Below, one piece after another: positions 38,797 through 48,879 of a DNA stretch of 55,071 bases. Source of the stretch: Polynucleobacter sp. (lineage in GTDB: Bacteria; Pseudomonadota; Gammaproteobacteria; Burkholderiales; Burkholderiaceae); contig NZ_JAHBAK020000020.1 in the NCBI RefSeq assembly GCF_018500155.2, positions 1 through 55,071 on the forward strand. The letters are read 5' to 3'. The number at the start of each line of letters is the position of its first letter. Within the stretch, counting starts at the first letter, position 1. The notes under the pieces were generated by a model. That model did no database searches, was not told where the DNA came from, and worked only from the letters and a program-made list of their open reading frames with translations. The position numbers and the translations under genes were made by a program.

Positions 38797-38950
38797 TACA
38801 ATTCAAGGCTTTACTGAATTACCGAACCAGTCAGCGGTAATTTGTTGTACCAGTTAGATTGCAGAATCTGCGAGCTTGCAAACATAAGCAGGGCCAAAGT
38901 GGAAGCAGTGTAGTTGGAGTAATTTTTTGACTATAACAATTTGAGAAATC
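38797..38950 (+). promoter_or_regulatory. Second promoter (P2) and leader of rplM-rpsI
   Basis: TACAAT at 38797-38802, directly after the terminator, is a likely -10 box; the matching -35 region is weak. Transcription from near 38809 would make a leader of about 140 bases. Small inverted repeats (GGTA/TACC near 38834-38849, AGATT/AATCT near 38856-38870) are visible there. L13 represses its own operon in E. coli, so a leader-based control is plausible, but no known L13-binding structure was recognised. Confidence 0.45.
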
Positions 38951-39379
38951 ATGAAAACTTTTTCCGCAAAATCCCATGAGGTAAAGCGTGAATGGTTCGT
39001 GATTGGCGCAACGGACAAGGTCCTCGGTCGTGTCGCCAGTGAAGTGGCACACCGTCTACGCGGCAAGCACAAGCCTGAATTCACACCACACGTTGATACT
39101 GGCGACTTTATCGTCGTGATCAATTCATCTAAGCTGCGTGTTACAGGCACAAAAGGCTTGAACAAAATGTATTACCGTCACAGCGGATACCCAGGTGGTA
39201 TTTCCGAGACCAACTTTGACAAGATGCAAGATCGTTTCCCAGGTCGTGCTCTCGAGAAGGCTGTGAAAGGTATGTTGCCAAAAGGCCCACTCGGCTATGC
39301 CATGATTAAGAAATTAAAAGTCTATGGCGACGCTAATCATCCGCATGCGGCTCAACAGCCAAAAGCGTTAGAGATTTAA
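38951..39379 (+). CDS. rplM: 50S ribosomal protein L13
   Basis: Early-assembly protein of the large subunit. The 142-residue sequence is full length. It has [20 protein letters not shown] at the start and [20 protein letters not shown] near residue 24. [16 protein letters not shown] and the C-terminal [20 protein letters not shown] are also present. It is followed by rpsI after nine bases, the universal L13-S9 pair. Regulation is probably through the complex upstream region at 38533-38950. Confidence 0.98.
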   Translation: MKTFSAKSHEVKREWFVIGATDKVLGRVASEVAHRLRGKHKPEFTPHVDTGDFIVVINSSKLRVTGTKGLNKMYYRHSGYPGGISETNFDKMQDRFPGRALEKAVKGMLPKGPLGYAMIKKLKVYGDANHPHAAQQPKALEI

Positions 39380-39388
39380 GGAAACCAA

Positions 39389-39790
39389 ATGGCTATTAAT
39401 TACGGAAATTGGAATTACGGTACAGGTCGTCGCAAGAGTTCTGTTGCGCGCGTCTTTATTAAGTCTGGCAAAGGTGAAATTACTGTTAACGGTAAGCCTA
39501 TCGATGCGTATTTTGCTCGTGAAACATCGCGCATGATTGCTCGTCAGCCATTGGCTTTGACATCACACCTCACGACCTTTGATATTAAGGTAAACGTATC
39601 TGGTGGTGGTGAAACTGGCCAAGCTGGTGCAGTTCGCCACGGTGTAACTCGTGCTTTGATCGACTACGACAATGCTTTGAAGCCTACCTTGTCTAAAGCA
39701 GGTTTGGTTACGCGTGATGCTCGTGAAGTTGAGCGTAAAAAAGTGGGTCTGCACGGCGCTCGTCGTCGCAAGCAGTTCAGCAAGCGCTAA
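39389..39790 (+). CDS. rpsI: 30S ribosomal protein S9
   Basis: Small-subunit protein whose C-terminal tail reaches the P-site tRNA. The 133-residue protein has an aromatic N-terminal extension ([20 protein letters not shown]). The middle motifs are [21 protein letters not shown] and the end is the conserved RRRKQFSKR. It is co-transcribed with rplM and closed by a terminator 30 bases later. Nothing else unusual is seen. Confidence 0.98.
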   Translation: MAINYGNWNYGTGRRKSSVARVFIKSGKGEITVNGKPIDAYFARETSRMIARQPLALTSHLTTFDIKVNVSGGGETGQAGAVRHGVTRALIDYDNALKPTLSKAGLVTRDAREVERKKVGLHGARRRKQFSKR

Positions 39791-39817
39791 TTTCGATCAG
39801 TCGCTGTTGTTTTATCG

Positions 39818-39843
39818 AAAGGGTCGCGCAAGCGACCCTTTTT
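39818..39843 (+). terminator. Intrinsic terminator after rpsI
   Basis: AAAGGGTCGC and GCGACCCTTT pair around a GCAA tetraloop and run into five T residues. It closes the rplM-rpsI operon and separates it from argC. Confidence 0.92.
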
Positions 39844-39929
39844 GTTTCTACAATAAAGCCTATTGTCAAAGTCTTGTATTAATCTCTACAAGATTTAGTA
39901 ATGACTTATGAAGTATTTTGGAGAAAGAC

Positions 39930-40988
39930 ATGATTAAGGTAGGTATTGTTGGTGGCACAGGATATACCGGGGTAGAGCTCTTGCGTTTACTAGCGCAGCA
40001 CCCTGAAGTGAATATTGTGGCCATCACATCTCGCACCGAGGCAGGCATGCCTGTAGCGGAGATGTTCCCATCTTTGCGTGGTCGTGTCGATTTGAAATTT
40101 ACAACGCCTGATGAAGCCAACTTAAATGAGTGCGATGTTGTGTTCTTTGCAACCCCGCATGGTGTTGCTATGGCGCAAGCTAAAGAGTTGCTAGCGAATA
40201 ATGTGAAGATCTTAGATCTTGCGGCAGACTTTCGTTTAAAAGATGTGAAAGAGTTTGCTAAATGGTATGGCATGGAACATAGTTGCCCAGAAATTTTGGC
40301 AGAAGCTGTTTATGGTTTGGCTGAGATCAATCGTGAAGCCATTAAAAAGGCGCGCGTGGTCGGTTTGGCCGGTTGTTATCCAACATCTATTCAATTAGGT
40401 TTGGCGCCCTTGCTCTCGCCTAAGTCAACTGGTGGAAAGCAATTGATTGATGGCAATCACATTATTTCTGATTCGAAGTCTGGCACTTCGGGTGCCGGAC
40501 GTAAAGCAGAGATCGGCACTTTATTGTCTGAAGCAAGTGATAACTTTAAAGCGTATGGTGTTAAAGGTCATCGCCATCTACCAGAAATTGTGCAAGGTCT
40601 TAAGGCAATTGCTGGTCATGATCAAATTGGGCTGACATTTGTACCCCATCTCACGCCCATGATCAGAGGTATTCATTCGACTATCTATGTGCGCTTAACT
40701 GAAGCAGGTAAAGACGTTGATTATCAGAAGCTATTTGAAGATTTTTATAAAAACGAACCTTTTGTTGATGTGATGCCTGCAGGTAGCCATCCAGAAACGC
40801 GTTCTGTGCGGGGAAGTAATGGCATGAGGATTGCTGTTCATCGTCCAGGCGGTGGTGATACTTTAGTTATTTTGGTGGTAGAGGATAACTTAGTAAAAGG
40901 CGCTTCTGGTCAGGGTGTGCAATGCATGAATTTGATGTTTGGGTTGCCTGAGACAACAGGATTGACTCAGATAGCGGTATCGCCATAA
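39930..40988 (+). CDS. argC: N-acetyl-gamma-glutamyl-phosphate reductase
   Basis: NADPH-dependent third step of arginine synthesis. The 352-residue protein has the dinucleotide loop [18 protein letters not shown] at its start. The catalytic cysteine lies in [18 protein letters not shown] near residue 152, the [10 protein letters not shown] loop near 185, and the HRHLPEI histidine near 213. It is the longer type 1 form. A GGAG site 7 bases upstream supports the ATG at 39930 over a TTG four codons earlier. Confidence 0.96.
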   Translation: MIKVGIVGGTGYTGVELLRLLAQHPEVNIVAITSRTEAGMPVAEMFPSLRGRVDLKFTTPDEANLNECDVVFFATPHGVAMAQAKELLANNVKILDLAADFRLKDVKEFAKWYGMEHSCPEILAEAVYGLAEINREAIKKARVVGLAGCYPTSIQLGLAPLLSPKSTGGKQLIDGNHIISDSKSGTSGAGRKAEIGTLLSEASDNFKAYGVKGHRHLPEIVQGLKAIAGHDQIGLTFVPHLTPMIRGIHSTIYVRLTEAGKDVDYQKLFEDFYKNEPFVDVMPAGSHPETRSVRGSNGMRIAVHRPGGGDTLVILVVEDNLVKGASGQGVQCMNLMFGLPETTGLTQIAVSP

Positions 40989-41000
40989 CAAAATAGGAAT

Positions 41001-41016
41001 GGGGGTAATCCCCCTT
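41001..41016 (+). terminator. Weak terminator-like hairpin between argC and erpA
   Basis: GGGGG and CCCCC pair around a TAAT loop, followed by only two T residues. It may stall or end part of the argC transcript. A TAAAAT box at 41040-41045 could then start erpA transcription. Confidence 0.45.
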
Positions 41017-41076
41017 CAGCAAGCTGGGCATTAAAAGCCTAAAATAAGACATACCCTTTTGATTTAGGAGCAAATC

Positions 41077-41463
41077 ATGACCGAATTAGCTACTCAGCAA
41101 AATACGCCGGCGGCGCAAGACTTGGCTGAACCACCTACGCCGTTGGTATTTACCGATGCGGCAGCTGCCAAGGTGGCAGATTTGATTGCCGAAGAAGGCA
41201 ATCCCGAGTTGAAGCTGCGTGTATTCGTCCAGGGCGGAGGCTGTTCAGGTTTTCAGTACGGCTTTACTTTCGATGATGCAGTCAACGAAGATGACACACA
41301 GTTTGAAAAAAATGGTGTAACTCTCCTGGTCGACTCGATGAGTTTTCAATACTTAGTTGGCGCTGAGATTGATTACAAGGAAGATATCAATGGTTCACAG
41401 TTTGTGATCAAAAATCCGAATGCCACTACGACTTGTGGTTGTGGATCTTCTTTTTCTGCCTAA
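41077..41463 (+). CDS. erpA: Iron-sulfur cluster insertion protein ErpA
   Basis: A-type carrier that delivers [4Fe-4S] clusters to apo-enzymes, including those of isoprenoid synthesis. The 128-residue protein has an extended N-terminus of about 20 residues. The HesB/IscA core has its three cysteines: one in [13 protein letters not shown] near residue 61 and two in the C-terminal [10 protein letters not shown]. The start is preceded by a TTAGGAG site. It ends six bases from the convergent anmK stop. Confidence 0.95.
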   Translation: MTELATQQNTPAAQDLAEPPTPLVFTDAAAAKVADLIAEEGNPELKLRVFVQGGGCSGFQYGFTFDDAVNEDDTQFEKNGVTLLVDSMSFQYLVGAEIDYKEDINGSQFVIKNPNATTTCGCGSSFSA

Positions 41464-41469
41464 AAGAAA

Positions 41470-42597
41470 TTAAGCAGGATAGCAGGCACCTAAAATTCTA
41501 GGACCTTTCGCTCCTGTAACGGCTGGCAAATTTGCTGGCCGTTTTTGTTTGTGCGCCCAAGCGAGCCATGCAAAGGCCAAACCCTCTACTAGTTGTGGAT
41601 GAATACCAACCGAGTCGCTAGTCGTGATTTCTGCTAGCTCTGGACACAAATATTGGGCTTTTACTTTAAGTAAATTCATTAAAGCGGTGTTTTGAGCGCC
41701 ACCGCCACATGTAATTAACTTCTGGGTTTGCGGGGCATGGCGCGCAAGAGCATCGAGTATAGAGTGCGCGCTAAGGTGTAACAAAGTAGCTTGTACATCT
41801 TCGGGCGGGATGTTCTTATTGCCAATATTTTCTAACAACCAATCCATATGAAAGTCATCACGCCCAGTACTTTTTGGTGGAGTTTTATTAAAAAAGGGAT
41901 CAGCCAATAACTTTTTTAATAAAGACTCATCTACTTTTCCTTGTAATGCCCAATTCCCGTTTTCATCATAAGGCTTGCCAATTTGCTTTTGTATCCAAGC
42001 ATCCATCAACATATTTCCTGGACCGCAGTCAAATCCAGTCACTTCGCCACTCTGAGAAATGAGAGTGAGGTTAGCAATGCCACCAATATTCAAAATGGCA
42101 AGATTCTTGGGTTCTGAAAATTGTTGCGCATGAAATGCGGGCACTAAAGGAGCGCCATGTCCAGCAGCGGCAAGATCACGACTTCTAAAGTCGGCGATGA
42201 CATCAATACCTGTCCTTTCTGCTAGAAGAGCGGGATTGAGGGTTTGATGGGTGTACGCCATTTCCCCTAAATCCGGTTGGTGCCGAATCGTCTGTCCATG
42301 CGCCCCAATTGCAACGATATCGTTCGCTGTTAGTCGCGCTTTTTGAAGTAATTGACCAACAACTTCAGCATAGGCCAGGGCCAGGGCATTTCCGGCCTGC
42401 TTTTCTCGATGGAGTTCATTGGGGCCTGGACTTTGGAGTTCGAAGAGGGCTTTGCGAAGCTCCGGTGCGAATGGGGTACTGGCTGACGCGATGGCAGTGG
42501 TGGCGCCATGGGGGTCTATTCGGGCCAAAACGCCATCAATCCCATCCAGGCTAGTGCCAGACATCAGGCCTATGTAGAGGGAGTGTGATTGAGTCAT
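41470..42597 (-). CDS. anmK: Anhydro-N-acetylmuramic acid kinase
   Basis: Opens and phosphorylates 1,6-anhydro-MurNAc to MurNAc 6-phosphate in peptidoglycan recycling. The 375-residue protein has the N-terminal [19 protein letters not shown] motif. [11 protein letters not shown] is near residue 98, [15 protein letters not shown] near 190, and the [13 protein letters not shown]ase motif near 298. Together with amgK and murU at 52.6-54.3 kb it supplies two ends of the cell-wall recycling route to UDP-MurNAc. Its ATG diverges from tyrS. Confidence 0.95.
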   Translation of the reverse strand: MTQSHSLYIGLMSGTSLDGIDGVLARIDPHGATTAIASASTPFAPELRKALFELQSPGPNELHREKQAGNALALAYAEVVGQLLQKARLTANDIVAIGAHGQTIRHQPDLGEMAYTHQTLNPALLAERTGIDVIADFRSRDLAAAGHGAPLVPAFHAQQFSEPKNLAILNIGGIANLTLISQSGEVTGFDCGPGNMLMDAWIQKQIGKPYDENGNWALQGKVDESLLKKLLADPFFNKTPPKSTGRDDFHMDWLLENIGNKNIPPEDVQATLLHLSAHSILDALARHAPQTQKLITCGGGAQNTALMNLLKVKAQYLCPELAEITTSDSVGIHPQLVEGLAFAWLAWAHKQKRPANLPAVTGAKGPRILGACYPA

Positions 42598-42684
42598 GGG
42601 TTCAGGGTTCTGCTCTCAGTGATGCGACAATTATGCTTTAGCAATTTAAATACTAATTTAACTGAAACAGCTAGACGAATCAGT

Positions 42685-43917
42685 ATGACGGCTCAAGCAG
42701 AACAAAAATATCCTTTGACCCCTGAAGTCTTCGCGGCGCTCGAAGTCACAAAACGTGGCTGTGATGAGTTGCTAGTAGAGGCAGATTGGGTTCAAAAGCT
42801 GGCTCGTAGTTACGCTACGAAGACCCCTTTGCGAATTAAGTTAGGTTTAGACCCTACTGCGCCCGATATTCATCTGGGTCATACCGTCGTTTTAAATAAA
42901 TTGCGTCAGTTGCAAGATTTGGGTCATACCGTCATTTTTCTGATTGGCGATTTCACGAGCATGATTGGCGATCCTTCTGGTCGAAATGCAACTCGTCCGC
43001 CATTAACTGCCGAAGAAATCGCTGTGAATGCGCAAACCTATTACCGTCAAGCAAGTATGGTTTTGGATCCGGCAAAAACTGAAGTTCGTTACAACAGCGA
43101 ATGGTGCGATCCATTAGGTGCGCGTGGCATGATTCAGTTAGCGGCAAAACATACTGTTGCTCGCATGCTTGAACGTGATGATTTTACAAAGCGTTATCGC
43201 AATGGCGTTCCTATCTCTATTCATGAGTTTTTGTATCCACTAATGCAAGGATATGATTCAGTCGCTTTGAAAAGCGATTTAGAACTTGGTGGAACAGACC
43301 AAAAATTTAATCTCTTAGTTGGTCGTGAGCTCCAGAGAGAATATGGCCAGGAACCACAATGTATTTTGACGATGCCGCTGCTAGTTGGTCTTGATGGTGT
43401 TGAAAAAATGAGTAAGTCAAAAGGCAATTACATCGGCATTAGCGAGTCTGCCGGCGATATTTTTGGCAAGCTACTCAGTATTTCTGATGATTTGATGTGG
43501 GACTACTTTACTTTGCTCTCATTCCGCCCAATGAGTGAAATAGATCTCATGAAGCAAGAGGTGGCTGCAGGCCGCAATCCTAAAGATTGCAAAGTATTGC
43601 TTGCCCAAGAAATTGTTGCACGTTTTCATTCGCAAGCTGCCGCTGAAAAAGCATTGGAAGACTTCAATCATCGTGCAAAAGGCGGAGTGCCAGATGACAT
43701 TCCAGAAGTGACGCTTTCGGGCGCGCCATTAGGAGTTGCAACCCTTTTGAAATCTGCTGGCTTAGCACCATCAACTTCCGAAGCGATGCGTAATATTGAA
43801 CAAAATGGTGTGAAGATCGACGGTGCCACCATCAGTGACAAACAACTGAAGATTGAGGCAGGAACTTACGTTGTTCAGGTGGGTAAGCGTAAGTTTGCTA
43901 AAGTTCACTTAAGCTGA
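42685..43917 (+). CDS. tyrS: Tyrosyl-tRNA synthetase
   Basis: Class I synthetase that charges tRNA-Tyr. The 410-residue protein carries the HLGHT form of the HIGH motif near residue 63. The KMSKSKG signature is near residue 240 with [15 protein letters not shown] before it, and a C-terminal S4 RNA-binding domain lies at about residues 345-410. The sequence pattern is of the TyrRZ type found in betaproteobacteria. The ATG at 42685 is chosen; 32 extra codons upstream overlap the divergent anmK start. Confidence 0.96.
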   Translation: MTAQAEQKYPLTPEVFAALEVTKRGCDELLVEADWVQKLARSYATKTPLRIKLGLDPTAPDIHLGHTVVLNKLRQLQDLGHTVIFLIGDFTSMIGDPSGRNATRPPLTAEEIAVNAQTYYRQASMVLDPAKTEVRYNSEWCDPLGARGMIQLAAKHTVARMLERDDFTKRYRNGVPISIHEFLYPLMQGYDSVALKSDLELGGTDQKFNLLVGRELQREYGQEPQCILTMPLLVGLDGVEKMSKSKGNYIGISESAGDIFGKLLSISDDLMWDYFTLLSFRPMSEIDLMKQEVAAGRNPKDCKVLLAQEIVARFHSQAAAEKALEDFNHRAKGGVPDDIPEVTLSGAPLGVATLLKSAGLAPSTSEAMRNIEQNGVKIDGATISDKQLKIEAGTYVVQVGKRKFAKVHLS

Positions 43918-43926
43918 TTTTTAACA

Positions 43927-43938
43927 TCCTCGCGAGGA
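43927..43938 (+). repeat. 12-base palindrome ahead of the VanX-like gene
   Basis: TCCTCGCGAGGA is a perfect palindrome in the 32-base gap after tyrS. Its right half contains the likely ribosome site GAGGA of the next gene, which could therefore be masked in the RNA. Confidence 0.4.
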
Positions 43939-43949
43939 ACCAACTACAG

Positions 43950-44629
43950 ATGTGTTCCACACTTAGAAGGTTATTAATGGGCATTTATTGCCTATCGTTA
44001 AGTGCCTTTGGATGGGCTCTTCCTGCTGATTTTTTGTATTTAGATCAAGTGTCTCCCTCTATCCACACGCAATTGCAGTACTTCACCCATCAAAATTTTG
44101 TTGGTAGACCCATTCAAGGGTATGGGGTTAATCGCGCCATCATCACAAAACCAGCAGCGTTAGCACTAGCTAACATACAAAAAGAGTTAAATGAATTCGG
44201 TTTGGGCTTATTGATTTTTGATGCGTATCGACCACAGAGGGCTGTAAATGATTTTATGGTCTGGGCTGAAGATTTAAGGGATACCAAAATAAGTCTGAAT
44301 ACTATCCAAATGTGGATAAGCGAAATTTATTTAAAGAGGGTTACATCGCAGAGAAATCGGGGCACAGCAGAGGAAGCACTGTTGATTTAACAATTGTTGA
44401 TTTAAGTAGAGGCGGTAAACCATTGGATATGGGGTCAAGATTTGATTTCTTCGGCCCCCAATCTTGGCCAGACTATCCAAATATCACTGCCCAGCAAAAA
44501 GCTAATAGATTGCTTTTGCGCACCTTAATGATGAAACATGGCTTTATGCCTTACGATAAAGAGTGGTGGCATTTCACTCTTAAAGATGAGCCATTCCCAG
44601 ACACCTATTTTGATTTTTTAGTGCAGTGA
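43950..44629 (+). pseudogene. D-alanyl-D-alanine dipeptidase (VanX/DdpX-like), frameshifted
   Basis: The sequence is a peptidase M15 of the VanX type split between two frames. The first frame (43950-44390) gives a signal peptide, IFDAYRPQRAVNDF near residue 90, and WAEDLRDTK. Homology then moves to the -1 frame from about 44288, which reads NKSEYYPNVDKRNLFKEGYI. The zinc motif SGHSRGSTVDLTI and the catalytic EWWHFTL follow to 44629. Adding one A to the A4 run at 44286-44289 restores one frame of about 226 residues with all catalytic residues. It is either a recent pseudogene or a sequencing/assembly error. Exported dipeptidases of this family cleave D-Ala-D-Ala from wall turnover. Confidence 0.85.
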
Positions 44630-44655
44630 TCTGCACTGGTATAAAGCTAACCCGA

Positions 44656-45717
44656 TTATTCGAAGAGGCTGGATGGCGGCATTAAACCAAAGTGCTCGTA
44701 TGCTTGACGTGTTGCTACGCGGCCACGCGACGTTCTTTGTAGATAGCCTTGCTGAATCAAATAAGGCTCTAGAACATCTTCAATCGTATCGCGCTCTTCA
44801 CCAATCGCGGCAGCTAAGTTATCAATACCTACAGGGCCACCATCGAATTTATGCAAGATGGCTTCAAGCAGTTTTCTATCCATGACATCAAAACCGCTGG
44901 GATCAACATCAAGCATCTTCAAGGCGGCATCAGCCATCTCTTTGGTGATGGTGCCTGTGCCTTTGACTTCTGCGTAGTCGCGGACTCGGCGCAATAAGCG
45001 ATTGGCTATCCGAGGGGTGCCACGTGCTCGCTTAGCAATTTCTATTGAGCCATCAGGATCAATATTTGCTTTAAGTAATGACGCCGAGCGATTGATGATT
45101 TTGGTGAGTTCTTCGGTTGTATAGAACTCTAGTCTTGCGACAATACCAAAACGATCACGTAGCGGATTGGTGAGCATACCGGCGCGAGTAGTAGCGCCGA
45201 TTAAGGTAAATGGCTTTAAATCAATTTTGACGCTGCGAGCAGCAGGCCCTTCACCAATCATGATGTCAAGGCTATAGTCCTCTAGAGCAGGGTACAGAAT
45301 TTCTTCGACAACAGGAGATAGGCGATGAATTTCATCAATGAAAAGGACATCATTTGCTTCTAAATTGGTGAGTAAAGCCGCAAGATCACCAGGTCGATCC
45401 AAAACAGGGCCGCTAGTTTGACGTAGATTCACCCCAAGTTCCCTAGCAATAATGTGTGCCAAAGTCGTTTTGCCCAATCCCGGTGGGCCAAATAGCAGAA
45501 CGTGGTCGAGTGCTTCTTGTCTTGCTCTAGTAGCGCTGATAAAAATCTCTAATTGGGCGCGCGCTTTAGATTGTCCCACGTACTCATCTAATTGTTTTGG
45601 TCGTAGGGCTTTTTCAAAGACGCTTTCAGCATTGCCCGCGGACCCACTGACAATCCGATCATTGCTCTCAGGAAGATCATCTGGAATAGCACTTAAGTCG
45701 TCAGTGTGAATGGCCAT
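44656..45717 (-). CDS. ruvB: Holliday junction branch migration helicase RuvB
   Basis: Hexameric AAA+ motor that drives branch migration with RuvA. The 353-residue protein has Walker [16 protein letters not shown] near residue 75, Walker [14 protein letters not shown] near 125, sensor [18 protein letters not shown] near 173, and a C-terminal winged helix ([17 protein letters not shown]). It is last in the dusB-fis-purH-ruvC-ruvA-ruvB run, 54 bases after ruvA. It faces the VanX-like gene tail to tail with a 26-base gap. Confidence 0.97.
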   Translation of the reverse strand: MAIHTDDLSAIPDDLPESNDRIVSGSAGNAESVFEKALRPKQLDEYVGQSKARAQLEIFISATRARQEALDHVLLFGPPGLGKTTLAHIIARELGVNLRQTSGPVLDRPGDLAALLTNLEANDVLFIDEIHRLSPVVEEILYPALEDYSLDIMIGEGPAARSVKIDLKPFTLIGATTRAGMLTNPLRDRFGIVARLEFYTTEELTKIINRSASLLKANIDPDGSIEIAKRARGTPRIANRLLRRVRDYAEVKGTGTITKEMADAALKMLDVDPSGFDVMDRKLLEAILHKFDGGPVGIDNLAAAIGEERDTIEDVLEPYLIQQGYLQRTSRGRVATRQAYEHFGLMPPSSLFE

Positions 45718-45771
45718 GCTGCAAGTTTAGCGGTGTTTTATAGAGGAAGGTGAAGTGATAAAAATAGCAAA

Positions 45772-46353
45772 TTAGGCTTTAGATAAATACTTTAGTCCTA
45801 GTCGAATGCCATCGGAAACGTTGGTGTCTGAAGGTATTTGTTTGAGAGCCAAAAGCGCCTCTTTCTCCGAATACCCCAAAGCTAAAAGGGCTTGCAATAC
45901 TTCGCTGTGAGCATCTGTTGTTGGCAATTTGCCAGCAGGGATGCCTAAATCAGGGGCTAGTTTTCCTTTGAGTTCTAAGCAAAGGCGTTCGGCTGTTTTT
46001 TTACCTATGCCTGGGATTTGGGTTAATCGCCCAGCTTCTTGAAGCGTAATCGCTTGTGCCAATTCATTGACACTCATACCGGATAACACCGCCAATGCGG
46101 TTCTTGACCCAACACCACTAATCTTAATTAGTTGTCTAAACGCTTCCCGCTCGGTTTCGGTTGCAAAACCAAAAAGTTGCTGTGCGTCCTCACGCACTTG
46201 AAAGTGAGTTAATAACGTCACTTTTTGTCCTGCGGCAGGGAGTTGGTACAAGGTACTCATCGGCACATCTACTTCATAGCCAATCCCTTGGCAATCTACC
46301 AAGAGACGTGGGGGGTGTACTGAAACGAGGATGCCTTGAATGCGACCAATCAT
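45772..46353 (-). CDS. ruvA: Holliday junction DNA-binding protein RuvA
   Basis: Tetrameric junction-binding partner of RuvB. The 193-residue protein has the N-terminal OB fold ([20 protein letters not shown]). Helix-hairpin-helix motifs are [15 protein letters not shown] near residue 79 and [19 protein letters not shown] near residue 114. A small C-terminal domain III binds RuvB. It lies 29 bases after ruvC. The length is normal. Confidence 0.96.
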   Translation of the reverse strand: MIGRIQGILVSVHPPRLLVDCQGIGYEVDVPMSTLYQLPAAGQKVTLLTHFQVREDAQQLFGFATETEREAFRQLIKISGVGSRTALAVLSGMSVNELAQAITLQEAGRLTQIPGIGKKTAERLCLELKGKLAPDLGIPAGKLPTTDAHSEVLQALLALGYSEKEALLALKQIPSDTNVSDGIRLGLKYLSKA

Positions 46354-46382
46354 GTAGAGATCTTAACCTGTCGAACAGTTTT

Positions 46383-46901
46383 TCACTTTTTACGTTTTTT
46401 TGTAGCCAAAGCAGAGCTAACAGCTTTAGGAATTTGAGCATGGTGTGCAGCACAAATAGCGACCCCTAAAGCATCTGAGGCATCTGATCCAGGAGCGCGG
46501 TTTAAACGCAATAAGCGCTTCACCATTTCTTGTACTTGTGGCTTAGCTGCACGACCAGTGCCCACGATCGCTTGTTTAACTCTTAATGCACTGTATTCCG
46601 CCACTGGAAGATTTTCTGAGACTAGTGCAGAAATCACTGCACCCCTAGCTTGACCTAACATTAAGGTAGAACGAGGGTTGACATTGAGGAAGACTTCTTC
46701 AATGGCTGCCGACTGTGGATGATAGGTTTGTAGAACCTCTTTAACGCCTGCATACAGAGTACCTAAGCGCTCTGGCAAACCCTTTGCTGGATCGCCACTT
46801 TCAATCGTGCCAGAAGCAACATAAGTTAGCTTTTGACCATCTACGTCGATGATCCCAAATCCTGTGGTTCGTAAACCCGGGTCAATTCCAATCCAGCGCA
46901 T
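46383..46901 (-). CDS. ruvC: Holliday junction resolvase RuvC
   Basis: Endonuclease that cuts Holliday junctions. The 172-residue protein keeps the four acidic residues: D7 in [12 protein letters not shown], the glutamate in [13 protein letters not shown] near residue 68, and two aspartates in [16 protein letters not shown] near residue 140. It begins 28 bases after purH and ends with a basic KKRKK tail. Being grouped with ruvA and ruvB gives the whole resolvasome on one transcript. Confidence 0.97.
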   Translation of the reverse strand: MRWIGIDPGLRTTGFGIIDVDGQKLTYVASGTIESGDPAKGLPERLGTLYAGVKEVLQTYHPQSAAIEEVFLNVNPRSTLMLGQARGAVISALVSENLPVAEYSALRVKQAIVGTGRAAKPQVQEMVKRLLRLNRAPGSDASDALGVAICAAHHAQIPKAVSSALATKKRKK

Positions 46902-46929
46902 GTATTTTTAGTGATGCTCTTGAAAAAGA

Positions 46930-48510
46930 TTAATGGCGGAAGTGACGTGTGCCTGTAAAGATCATGGCAATGCCATGTTCATTTGCCGCGGCAATAATTT
47001 CATCATCTCGCATGCTGCCACCAGGTTGAATTGCACAACTTGCACCACCATTCACTACAACATCTAGACCATCTCTAAATGGAAAAAACGCATCACTAGC
47101 GACCGCTGATCCTTTCAGGCTCAGACCAGCATTTTCAGCCTTGATGCTAGCCATGCGTGCTGAGTCCACCCGACTCATTTGGCCAGCGCCAATACCCAAA
47201 GTCATACCATTGGCGCAATACACAATGGCATTAGATTTAACAAATTTGGCAACACGCCATGCAAACATCATGTCATTCATTTCGCTTGGAGTGGGCTGTC
47301 TTTGGCTAACGACACGCATCTCATTTTGGAGAACATTTTTGGCATCTGGAGATTGCACTAATAAGCCACCACCGACACGTTTGAAATCAAATTGATTAAA
47401 GGCTGAGCCTAATGGGATCTCTAAAAGACGTACATTCTGTTTTGTAGCAAAAATGGCTTTTGCATCATCACTAAAACTAGGCGCAATGAGTACCTCAACA
47501 AATTGTTTAGAAATTTCTTGAGCGGCTGCGCCATCGCAGGGAACGTTAAAGGCAATGATGCCTCCAAAGGCAGAGCTAGGATCCGTTTTAAATGCTTTTT
47601 GGTAGGCCTCAAGAGCAGTTGCGCCAACAGCCACTCCGCAAGGATTGGCATGCTTAATGATGACGCAGGCTGCTGCTCCACCAGTATCGCCAGTAAAGCT
47701 TTTGACACATTCCCAGGCGGAGTCAGCGTCTGCAATGTTGTTATAAGAGAGCTCTTTACCTTGTAATTGCTTGTAATTGGCAAGCGAGCCAGCAGCAGGA
47801 TTGAGGTCTTTGTAAAAGGCTGCTGATTGATGAGGATTCTCGCCATAGCGCATCTCTTGCACCTTTTCAAAGGCAAGATGCAATGTTTCTGGATAAGTTG
47901 AGCGGTTTTGATGAGCAAGATCATCGCCTAGAGCGGATAGGTAGTTTGCAATCGCTCCATCGTACTGAGCGGTATGAGCAAATACTTTTTTAGCTAAGGC
48001 CAAGTTGGTTTTATAAGAAACCGTATTGTTGTTCGCTTTCATTTCTGCCAATACGGGCGCGTAATCTTCAGGGGAAATCAGGACAGTAACATCTTGATGG
48101 TTTTTGGCAGCAGCACGCAGCATGGCTGGACCGCCAATATCAATGTTCTCAACAGCATCTTCGAAAGAGCAGCGCTCCTTAGCAACGGTTTCATTAAATG
48201 GATAAAGATTGATGACCAACATATCAATCGTATTGATGCCATGTTTTTGAAGGGCGGCCATATGTTCGGGAACATCTCTACGCGCTAGTAATCCACCATG
48301 AACCATAGGATGCAATGTTTTTACTCGGCCATCGAGCATCTCAGGAAATTGCGTTAGAGCAGACACTTCTACTACAGGCAAATGATTTTCGGCCAATAGT
48401 TTTGCAGTCCCACCAGTTGAGATTAATTTAACACCTTGCTCATGTAGTGCTTTTGCAAAAGGAATAATGCCGTTTTTGTCGGAGACAGAGAGAAGTGCTG
48501 TGCGGATCAT
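46930..48510 (-). CDS. purH: Bifunctional AICAR transformylase / IMP cyclohydrolase
   Basis: Performs the last two steps to IMP in purine synthesis. The 526-residue protein has an N-terminal MGS-like cyclohydrolase domain (residues 1-145, [46 protein letters not shown]). The AICAR transformylase domain follows ([13 protein letters not shown] near residue 226, [12 protein letters not shown] near 285). The ATG at 48510 matches the family start [12 protein letters not shown]; the 27 codons before it overlap fis. fis-purH adjacency is usual in the order. Confidence 0.97.
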   Translation of the reverse strand: MIRTALLSVSDKNGIIPFAKALHEQGVKLISTGGTAKLLAENHLPVVEVSALTQFPEMLDGRVKTLHPMVHGGLLARRDVPEHMAALQKHGINTIDMLVINLYPFNETVAKERCSFEDAVENIDIGGPAMLRAAAKNHQDVTVLISPEDYAPVLAEMKANNNTVSYKTNLALAKKVFAHTAQYDGAIANYLSALGDDLAHQNRSTYPETLHLAFEKVQEMRYGENPHQSAAFYKDLNPAAGSLANYKQLQGKELSYNNIADADSAWECVKSFTGDTGGAAACVIIKHANPCGVAVGATALEAYQKAFKTDPSSAFGGIIAFNVPCDGAAAQEISKQFVEVLIAPSFSDDAKAIFATKQNVRLLEIPLGSAFNQFDFKRVGGGLLVQSPDAKNVLQNEMRVVSQRQPTPSEMNDMMFAWRVAKFVKSNAIVYCANGMTLGIGAGQMSRVDSARMASIKAENAGLSLKGSAVASDAFFPFRDGLDVVVNGGASCAIQPGGSMRDDEIIAAANEHGIAMIFTGTRHFRH

Positions 48511-48568
48511 AAATTTTCGAAGGGTAAGGTAAATAAAAAGGAAATAGCGCTGTATGGGAGCGAGGTAA

Positions 48569-48808
48569 TTATTTGAGTAACTGATGCTCAACCAGTTTTT
48601 TGTGCAAAGTATTGCGGTTAATGCCGAGGTACTGCGCTGCTAGAGACTGATTATGTTTAGCATGCTGCATGACAAGTTCTAACATCGGCTTTTCCACAAC
48701 CGCCAGCACCATTTGATATATATCGGTTGGCGGTGTGCCTTTCAGATCATTTAAGTAATCTTGCAATTGTGTTTGAATGCATTCAGTAATGGGGTGCTGG
48801 TTGTTCAT
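48569..48808 (-). CDS. fis: Fis-family DNA-binding protein
   Basis: A small nucleoid-associated and regulatory protein of 79 residues, shorter than the 98-residue E. coli Fis because the N-terminal arm is shortened. The C-terminal helix-turn-helix reads [21 protein letters not shown]. It sits between dusB and purH; the dusB-fis link is also conserved in E. coli. Fis often controls rRNA genes and its own operon. A Fis site was not searched for by eye with confidence. Confidence 0.94.
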   Translation of the reverse strand: MNNQHPITECIQTQLQDYLNDLKGTPPTDIYQMVLAVVEKPMLELVMQHAKHNQSLAAQYLGINRNTLHKKLVEHQLLK

Positions 48809-48879
48809 AAAATAATGTTGTAAATCAAAATAACTAATAAGTAATAACTAAGAAATAAAAACCAAATAAAACAATAAAA

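Noticed and set aside
38690..38800. Short coding gene in the region upstream of rplM
   Set aside because: No reading frame with start and ribosome site; three hairpins and a terminator indicate RNA instead.
44286..44300. Programmed -1 ribosomal frameshift in the VanX-like gene
   Set aside because: The site ACC AAA ATA does not form a slippery heptamer that allows re-pairing, and no downstream pseudoknot is apparent; a one-base loss is simpler.
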